Shown here: piece after piece, positions 56,741-64,000 of the stretch
How positions within the stretch are numbered: position 1 is the first letter of the stretch
Layout of the letters: every line of letters begins with the position of its first letter
NCBI GenBank assembly: GCA_022885665.1
Contig: JAGQDJ010000062.1
Coordinates: forward strand, 186,001 to 250,000
Length of the DNA: 64,000 bases
Reading direction: 5' to 3'
Origin: Triops longicaudatus
Taxonomy: Eukaryota > Arthropoda > Branchiopoda > Notostraca > Triopsidae
Translations under genes and position numbers: made by a program
The notes under the pieces: generated by a model
Told to the model about the DNA's origin: nothing
Databases searched by the model: none
What the model saw: only the letters and a program-made list of their open reading frames with translations

Positions 56741-59306
56741 TTAGTTCCCAAAGTTGCCACTGGAGGGGTGATAATACATTAAAGCCTGTGCCGGTAGTTG
56801 CCACCGCGCTCCTTGCAATTCCACCAATTGCAAGAGCGTTTTCTTGACGTTGGGAGGCGTGGCTTGGGCTAAGAAGGCGTCTCTCACTCCGTTCATCACA
56901 ACGGCCATTTTGGCGGGAATTTCTTGCTCCAAATCTCGGCCAATTGCCATTAACACAAAGAAAAGACTTTCCACCTATTTAATTAAAAAAAAATACTTTT
57001 ACAATCACCAAATCTTGTTGTTAAATCTCAACAAAGTTTCAGTACGAATGAAACGAATTTAAATTATAAAAACTATTTTTAATCAAGTAGCTTGTTTTAT
57101 GGTTGAGTTTAATCAATAATTAATTAAAGGGATAAAAGGAAATTAAGAATTATTACTTCAGCTGAACTGTAGCTCGCCTGCGGCTGAAGTCCAGTGTGGC
57201 AACACTCGGCCAACAACGACAATAGCATTAAACAAGGAGGCACACCATCACATTGAGTCGTTAAGTGCAACTGACGTCGTTTCAATTGCAGGTACATTTC
57301 GTTCAGAAAGGCAATAAAGCCCAGCCACCGGGGCGCACTCGTCGCGTTACTCGCATTCTTGGAAGCCACTGAGGAAGAAGCGGAAGTGCGTAACAGACGG
57401 TCACGCTCACGATACCATTCTTGACACGTGTTTAACAAACTTTCCAGGAAAGTTTCCCGCTTCTCTTTCTGCGAATTAGTGGAGAGATAAACATTAGCTT
57501 TTGTCACGCAGTTTTCCTCACTGTTTAATTTCCACGTAATCAAGAGCCATTTTCTATCCTAATTTAGAACCAAAAGGGTTTATAAGGCCTATACAAAGTC
57601 TTATAACGCTTCGGGTTATGTAGCTCGCATTACGACCAACTGCATTTAAAAGTTTCGTACCATAGATATAAAGTAATTACTTACGTCGTGGGCTTATAAA
57701 CTTCCTACATAATATAGACTGTTCACAATTTACGTTAAGCTAATCAGCGTTTATGTTATAATTTAAACAGTTGACTTAAAAGTGAAAATCTACTGTAGAC
57801 GTAAACAATGAACATATCAAAAGCGTTGCTCAATCTGCGTTGCGCAGTAAGCGTAACCCGGCCCAATGTCGGCTTGCTCGAATGTCTACGGCGCTTACGA
57901 GATTTGATGACGTCAAACACCGCCCCAGGCGAGTGTTTACGTGAGGATGGCAACAAGAATGAAAGAATTTACGTTTTGCAACCGAAAGTAAGCATTTTAC
58001 TTGACAACACACAGAAATTTGAAAACCACGAGGAATAAACGTTAACAAAGCTTACTTCGATTATTGTAATGCACAAACGCGCAGCCGGAACGGCGAACTG
58101 AGAAGATTCCACCGCTTTGCTCAACACAATTCGCACAGCGTCCATTAAAACTCTGGCCGAAGCTTTCTCAGGATCTTAAAAAATTTCATATAAAACTTAT
58201 TTTTTATTTTTTCTGATATATTAACCTTGGACAGCTTTCTTGAGGGTCGATTCAGCTTCAGGCGTCCATTTTGCCCACTTGAGATCCCCCGATTCGCCGT
58301 GGAGTTGCATATCCGCATGCGAACCTACGCTTTTCGAACGTTTGAGCGTCAACTCGCTTGGTAGTCCTGGCAATGGCACGAGCTGTATCATTTGTACGCC
58401 CGATGGCGCTACGGTTGCCGACGCCTTGGGGTGAAACAACTCCAAAGATGTCTTACTCTTGGTAATTCGAGGCGGTTCTGAGGTGTGGAAATGAACACGC
58501 CCATTCTTGGCAACGTTCACGGGAATATCTGTATCTCTGACGCCTATACAACGAACATTAATCACATAAACATGCATGTATCATTGCCAGCTACAAATAA
58601 TTTTAATATCCAGCGTTGCCAAGCTCTCAAAAATGTAAAACTGTATAAAAAAATAAAATTTCGAAAATTACAAACTAAATTACTTGGAGGCTTATACAGT
58701 TCCATGGTAGGCTTAGCTTTAACTTGCGTGATATGCTGCCCTGGGCGACGGTTTTGGTGCATGAAATTTCCCTTAATCGCATTTACATGAATTAAATAAA
58801 AAATAATAAATCACAGACAATTTGTTTTAAAATATTTAACTTATTAAGAATATAAGTACTTGATTGTATCGGCTCGTGTCTTTGACAAAACTCCGTTCAC
58901 GCCTCAGATGCGGTTCACTTGGATTCTAGCCAAAAGGGAACAAAAACACAAAGCTTGATAATAGCCCGGAATTAATTAAACGAATGACGTCATTGGCTGC
59001 ACGAATAGTTAAAGCACAGCAAAATACAGCAAAAATGTTCCGACCTGAGCTGAATTCATAGGCAACACAAAACTGCGTTCTCGCCGGAAAAACTGTAAAA
59101 AAAGAAGCCAAATAATATCCAACAAACAAGAAAAACAAAGTAAAAATAAAAGTAACATAAGCCAAACAACACGGCAAAACACTGTCACAAGCTGTTAGGT
59201 GTCTTCCGCTGTGTTTGCGAAAAAAAATGGGAAGAAAATCCATGCTTACGGGATTGATTTTGGGACGTTGAGTCTTGTTCGGTACTTCGGCCATGATCTT
59301 TTCCAT
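56741..59306 (-). CDS. MIF4G-domain protein, CTIF-like
   Basis: Eight phase-consistent exons, 59306-59250, 59092-59045, 58925-58860, 58771-58684, 58543-58226, 58174-58056, 57468-57157 and 56974-56741, encode 413 residues from the ATG at 59306. The N-terminal half is disordered and basic (RRERSFVLPM, LRRERSFVKDTSRYNQ, GNFMHQNRRPGQHITQV) with the pair FHTSEPPR / WAKWTPEAESTLKKA. The C-terminal half is an all-helical MIF4G domain (EKASARVLMDAVRIVLSKAV, FLESLLNTCQEWYRERDRLL, RWLGFIAFLNEMYLQLK, TLLQLVELQGARWQLPA) ending YYHPSSGN. This matches CTIF/MIF4GD-type translation factors. CTIF binds the nuclear cap complex and eIF3 in pioneer-round translation and histone mRNA translation. MIF4GD (SLIP1) is shorter and lacks the long N-terminal part, so CTIF-like is favoured. 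Additional 5' exons cannot be excluded. Confidence 0.82.
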
Positions 59307-61429
59307 TGAATTCACACCACCAGGTGCGTCGAGGTCAAAAAGTCGTTGAAGTTTCTTGCTACAAGTCGAAAACCTGGGAAAGGGAAATGAATAGTGATGA
59401 GACGCCCAGCTTCCGGCGAAGAAACGCTTTCACAATGCCGCTCAGCTTCAAAAACACATTTATTTCAATTTCGTCATCTACTTTGAAAATTCGCTAAAAA
59501 TTCCAAATAAATCAAAAACTACCAGAAATATTCATACAAAATATTAAATGTTATAAACAGCCAAGAAAGATCGCAGAAATCTTGACGAAATTAAGGAAAA
59601 ATACTTCTAAACTAAATAAAAATAGAAAACTTTGATCAACCATTTACGAGTGATTCATAACCGAATTTCTTATTATACAATAAATAAATGATTTCTCGGA
59701 GTAAAGAAAATTATTAAAACAAAATTAAGAACATCAACCAAAATATGCTAGAAAAATAGAAACGAGGCATTTCAAAATTTAAATTAGCTGTTGAAGCAGC
59801 TTGAAGCGACAAAATCTTCAAGTTTTAGTTTTTAAGATTTCTCGATTGAGTTTCTTTCGAGTATTTAGAGTGTCTCGTGTTAAAAAAACGTGCTGAAATT
59901 TTTTGGAGTTAATTAGAGCAAGGGAGCCAAAGGTTATTTCCGTCTTCGTGAGTTCGCATGAGACTTCGTTACGAAGGCTTTTAAACGTTGCTCAAGGTTA
60001 AAACGGTAAACAATAATCGATTTCCACCCAAAATCGGTGCCAATTTTCGGAAGATTTAAGGAAAATATATTTAAGATAAACGAACTTACTTTCGTTTCGG
60101 TGGCGTCAGGAGATTAGGAAGTTTCCGTTTTCTAAGGACGTAACGTAAAACGGAGATTGACTGCCAAGCTGCTTACTGCTAAAGCAGCGGCACCACCGAG
60201 ACTAAATTAGGACTTGGGGCCCACGAGAGACGAAAAAGGGGCGGGAGGTGTAAGGCTAGCACACATACATACACAAACATACTCACATGCACACTCACAG
60301 ACGATACCAAAAGGCAAACGAAAGAGACGGCCGTGTGAGGAATTTCTTGGCACGCGCTCCATTGCGCACGCCCAATGAGAGTTCAGCATTCCTGGCGTCG
60401 TTCTCGGGCCCTTTTTTACGATTGAAACACGATGAAATTAAGACTGAAACACATGGAAATGGTATCGCTTATTGGCACAAGGGTTATGTTTGTTTATGTG
60501 GCCTTCAATCTCGGAAAAATAGGACTTTTTAAAGCGGTTGAGATGATACCTATTTAGGATTGAGGAAAGAGGGATAGCGAACATGGCTCAGCGTATATGA
60601 GATGTCACACTTTTTGGGACAGTTTTATAAAGTGTCAAAAATGAGGAGTAAATAGACAAGGTAGCGTGTAATTTTTTCAAATTCAGGTTTTAATATAAAT
60701 ATTAACTGGTATTAAGTGTAAAAGCATTTCAGAGCTAGGCTTTAAGCGATCTAAATTTGTAGATTTCTGCTGAAGGAACGTCAAATAATGTAAAATTTGA
60801 TAACGTCAAATGGACGTTTAAACGAGTTCGTTGTTTTAAATTTCAGTAGTTTGTTAATTCATGTAGATCTGTGACAAATTTTGAAGGATGGCATGGTAAA
60901 ATTTCCTGCGAAGTTGCATTTTGTCAATTAGAGCATTGCGTCCATTGTAAAGCGATGCAAAATTACTAAAATATAGCTTGTAAAAGAAAGGTAATTAGAT
61001 ATTGGAAGAAATTAGAGTTGTAGAGAGTAGCATAACGTAATATACTTAAATTTTACGTGTCAAACAAATAAAAATTGTCAGAAAAATTAAATCAAGGTTT
61101 TATGCTTTTCTTGAACAAAGTGGGCGCTACTTTTCGAAGCACTTTTCGCGGTTTTCACTGCAAATACCATCTAGTGGCCGTAACATACACTACTCTTGCA
61201 TTAGACAACTGTTATCGCGCGGCCTTGGTAAATAAATGCGTGTAACCTTAAACTGTCGTAAATTTTTCTTTTAAAACAGGTTTGGGATGACCAGATCGTC
61301 CACTCTCTCAGCTTCCCTCGCTCTGTGAACATCTCTTCTGCCCTAGCAACAGGTAAATCTTGTGAAATACTGTAGAAAACAATTTCTAACATTTGCAATC
61401 CCGCAAATTATTATTTATTTTAGATTAAA
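59307..61429. other. Divergent region between CTIF-like and SHMT genes
   Basis: About 2.1 kb holding both promoters. A CA-rich microsatellite-like stretch (CACACATACATACACAAACA) lies at about 60258-60300. A likely 5' UTR exon of SHMT ends before the acceptor at about 61423-61424. No coding exon is supported. Confidence 0.45.
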
Positions 61430-63962
61430 ATGGCAACTCAAGAGTGGACTTTAAATGACACATTAGACGTAGCAGATCCCGAAATTTATGATCTGGTCCG
61501 CAAAGAAAAAAATCGTCAATTGCGCGGTTTGGAAATGATCGCTTCGGAGAATTTCACGTCCAAAGCTGTGTTGCAAACCTTGAGCACTTGTTTACACAAC
61601 AAGTACTCTGAAGGGTTACCTGGAGTGAGGTAAATAAGTTAATTAATAACTCTACGTAACATAAGAAATTAAATCTGGCGGTTTTTAGAAGGCTCAATAA
61701 CTTCTGGGAGAAATTTTCATTGTTTGTTATGGGATTTCGTACCAGAACTTTCTAGCTACTCTATTGAAAATCTATAAAAAAGAGAATACTCTAGAATAAA
61801 CGTACTTTACTGCTTTTTATCATTTTAATAGAATAAGTGCTTTAAATAGATATGTATTTAGCTTTAACTACTTCGAATGATTTGAAATTTTTTAAAAAGT
61901 GCGTCTTTGATTCTGTATATTAGACAACTGCTAAAATTAATTTAAATATTGTATACGGAAATACACACTTTAAACTGCTCTAAACTACTTTTATTCAATT
62001 GATACATTAAACTAGCCACTAATTTCTCCAAATTTTGCTTTCAGGTACTATGGTGGCAACGAATTTATCGACCAAATCGAAATTTTGTGCCAAAAACGTT
62101 GTTTGGAGACTTACGGCGTCAGTGCAGAAGAATGGGGCGTGAACGTACAGCCTTATTCTGGCTCGCCAGCCAACTTTGCTGTTTACACCGCTATTGTTGA
62201 ACCCCATGGCCGGATTATGGGTAAAATTTGTCGCAAAAAACACCTTTTTTACTTGTTTTGTGGGTAAAAAACCGTCTTTTTAAGAAAAATTAAATCTCTT
62301 TTGTTTAAAAGGTTTGGATTTGCCCGATGGCGGTCATTTGACCCACGGTTTCTTCACGCCCACCAAGAAGATTTCGGCAACTTCGATTTTCTTCGAGTCC
62401 ATGCCGTATAAAGTAAACCCTGAAACTGGTTTGATTGACTACGACAAATTGTTGGAAACTGCGAAGCTTTTTAGACCGAAATTAATCATCGCAGGTCGAT
62501 TTTTTTTATTTTTTCTTGCACTAGTCCGTTTTGTAACATAAAATAGTTACGTAAATTCGTTTAACTTAAGAAGTCAAACCTAAATAAGTGAAGACATCCT
62601 ATTGAATAAGAAAACAGATGAAAAGACTATCAACATTGAAATAAAAAAGAAAAAAAAATCGTGGATAAATTGTATTAAATTAGAAGTAAATCGCAGATAA
62701 ATTGAAGTAAATAAAATAAACTCAAATAAGTTAAGTTTAAGCTTTAAGTGACGTAAAATAACGAAAACTTAGGTTTTAGTAAAAATGGAGGGATTTGCGT
62801 TACTGATTTTGATTGTTTGTCAACAGGCGTGAGCTGCTATTCGAGAAATCTGGATTACGCACGGTTCAGGGCCATTGCTGACGAAGTGGGCGCATATTTA
62901 ATGGCAGATATGGCCCATGTGAGCGGTTTGGTGGCCGCTGGGGTGGTACCGTCACCGTTTCCTCATTGCCACATCGTCACTACCACCACCCACAAGACCT
63001 TACGCGGCCCGCGAGCCGGTATCATCTTCTTCCGCAAGTAAAACTCAATTTATTCTTTAGATATTCGCTAAATTCTGTTTTGTTATTTAAAACAAACTCT
63101 CTTGAAGTGTTAAGTAATGAATTGCTTATTTTATTATTTTTCTTTGATTTTTTTATTGTGAGCATTTCGGGACTTATTTTCAATTATTTTTTTCCAGGGG
63201 AGTTAAAACGCCTGTGGGTCCCAATGGACAGCCTGCAGTGGTTTACGACTTTGAATCGCGTATTAACCAAGCCGTATTCCCTGGTTTGCAAGGCGGGCCC
63301 CATAACCACGCCATTGGCGCCATTGCTGTGGCCATGAAACAGGCCCAATCGCAAGAATTCAAAGAATACCAGATTCAAGTAAATAATTTGTATTTTTTTC
63401 CTTCTATAATCTTCGTGGTAACCGTTATTTTATTTAAATATCTGGTTTTGTTCCGTTTTTCCATTTTTTAAAGAATAATTTCCCACACGAGTTCTGATTA
63501 ATCGAATTCTACTCAGTTAATCGAAATGTGTCCGTCACAAACTTCGTGAGTTCCTGGTCAACGGAGACCAAGTTTGGTTAATCGGAGGCCAAGTGATTGT
63601 TTTAGATATTTTCCTCGCGTTGGTCTGATTAACCAAATTTTGCTCGGTTAACCGGAACCAGTAAGCCTTTTTTCGAAAAGGTTCCGGTTAACCGAGTACA
63701 CGTTTATTAATTGGAACTCTAACGAGGAAATTCTTGGATTTCATTGAGAAATGTGCCGAAACTGATAATGTTTTCTTGATTTTTCAGGTAGTAAAAAATG
63801 CACAAGCGTTGGCAAATGGTTTGCAAGGTTTGGGCTACAAAGTGGTGACTGGTGGTACGGATAATCACTTAATTTTGGTGGATTTGAGAAGCGTTGGTTT
63901 GAACGGAGCTAGAGGCGAAAAAGTGCTAGAAGACATCGGCATCGCTTGCAACAAAAATACAG
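61430..63962 (+). CDS. SHMT: Serine hydroxymethyltransferase, cytosolic type, cut by the window end
   Basis: Six exons are visible, all phase-consistent: 61430-61629, 62045-62220, 62312-62494, 62827-63037, 63198-63378 and 63788-63962. The gene continues beyond the window in phase 1. The frame starts MATQEWTLNDTLDVADPEIY with no mitochondrial presequence in this exon. Diagnostic segments include LRGLEMIASENFTSKAVLQ, KYSEGLPGVRYYGGNEFID, VNVQPYSGSPANFAVYTA, LDLPDGGHLTHGFFTPTKK, the PLP-binding VTTTTHKTLRGPRAG (Lys243) and FPGLQGGPHNHAIGAIAVAM. SHMT interconverts serine and glycine with transfer of a one-carbon unit to tetrahydrofolate. Alternative upstream exons could add a mitochondrial presequence, as in some insects with a single SHMT gene. 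Confidence 0.97.
63485..63725. repeat. GGTTAACCGG-type repeat block in an SHMT intron
   Basis: Repeated GGTTAATCGG, TTAATCGAA and GGTTAACCGG units in both orientations. A perfect 17-base inverted repeat (63643-63659 with 63680-63696, CTCGGTTAACCGGAACC) flanks a 20-base loop. It is similar in style to the ATATAACC and TATAACGAAC blocks elsewhere in the window. Confidence 0.5.
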
Positions 63963-64000
63963 GTAATAAAATGAAAATTCTTGTTTTTAATAAAAATTCA

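Noticed and set aside
57808..58038. 76-codon plus-strand frame opposite the CTIF-like gene (MNISKALLNLRCAV...)
   Set aside because: Lies in an intron of the CTIF-like gene, partly next to its exon 58174-58056, with no homology I recognise. Probably fortuitous.
1..64000. CRISPR array, operon, ribosome-binding sites or prokaryotic mobile elements
   Set aside because: The sequence is clearly eukaryotic nuclear DNA with spliceosomal introns; no such features are present.

Overview
The window is nuclear DNA from a metazoan, most likely an arthropod and probably an insect. The genes are split by GT-AG introns, many only 52 to 70 bases long. Intergenic DNA is AT-rich and carries degenerate TTAGG/AACCTAAC-like motifs. 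The recognisable proteins (PRELI-like, CPSF4 with two CCHC knuckles, BUD31, RING1/Sce, CRLF3, sialin-type SLC17) fit that group. I rebuilt gene models by eye from splice sites, reading-frame phase and family knowledge; no search was run.

Layout. 0-6 kb: a PRELID1-like gene (-) and an O-GlcNAcase-like C-terminal acetyltransferase-fold locus (+) whose 5' part I cannot assemble. 6.5-30.2 kb: two divergent, paralogous two-finger C2H2 genes. One runs leftward (6.5 to about 14.7 or 17 kb) and one rightward (29.1 to 30.2 kb plus unseen 5' exons). They are separated by a long, C-run-rich, gene-poor interval. 30.6-39.9 kb: a complete sialin-like SLC17 transporter (-) and a complete Sac2/INPP5F-type inositide phosphatase (+), head to head. 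42-44 kb: an unrecognised single-pass membrane protein with an acidic tail. 45-53.8 kb: BUD31 (+), CRLF3 (-), phosphomannomutase (-) and CPSF4/Clipper (+). 54-59.3 kb: RING1/Sce (-) and a MIF4G-domain CTIF-like gene (-). 61.4-64 kb: cytosolic-type serine hydroxymethyltransferase (+), cut by the window end.

The genes are housekeeping functions (mitochondrial lipid transfer, glycosylation precursor, one-carbon metabolism, mRNA 3' processing, splicing, Polycomb, translation) and do not form one pathway. Several share short divergent promoters (PMM/CPSF4) or are tightly convergent (BUD31/CRLF3, CPSF4/RING1).

The observations I rate highest are these. (1) A domesticated retroelement-type H2C2 integrase zinc-binding domain appears to be spliced in frame onto the N-terminus of CRLF3. 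(2) The divergent C2H2 paralogues share intron phases, and one carries a ParB/sulfiredoxin-like N-terminal domain. (3) A dense cluster of inverted AACAATG/CATTGTT sites lies just upstream of the right-hand C2H2 exons. (4) Several short palindromic elements recur, among them a 59-bp cassette found twice, a 79-bp near-perfect hairpin and two MITE-like elements of about 315 bp.
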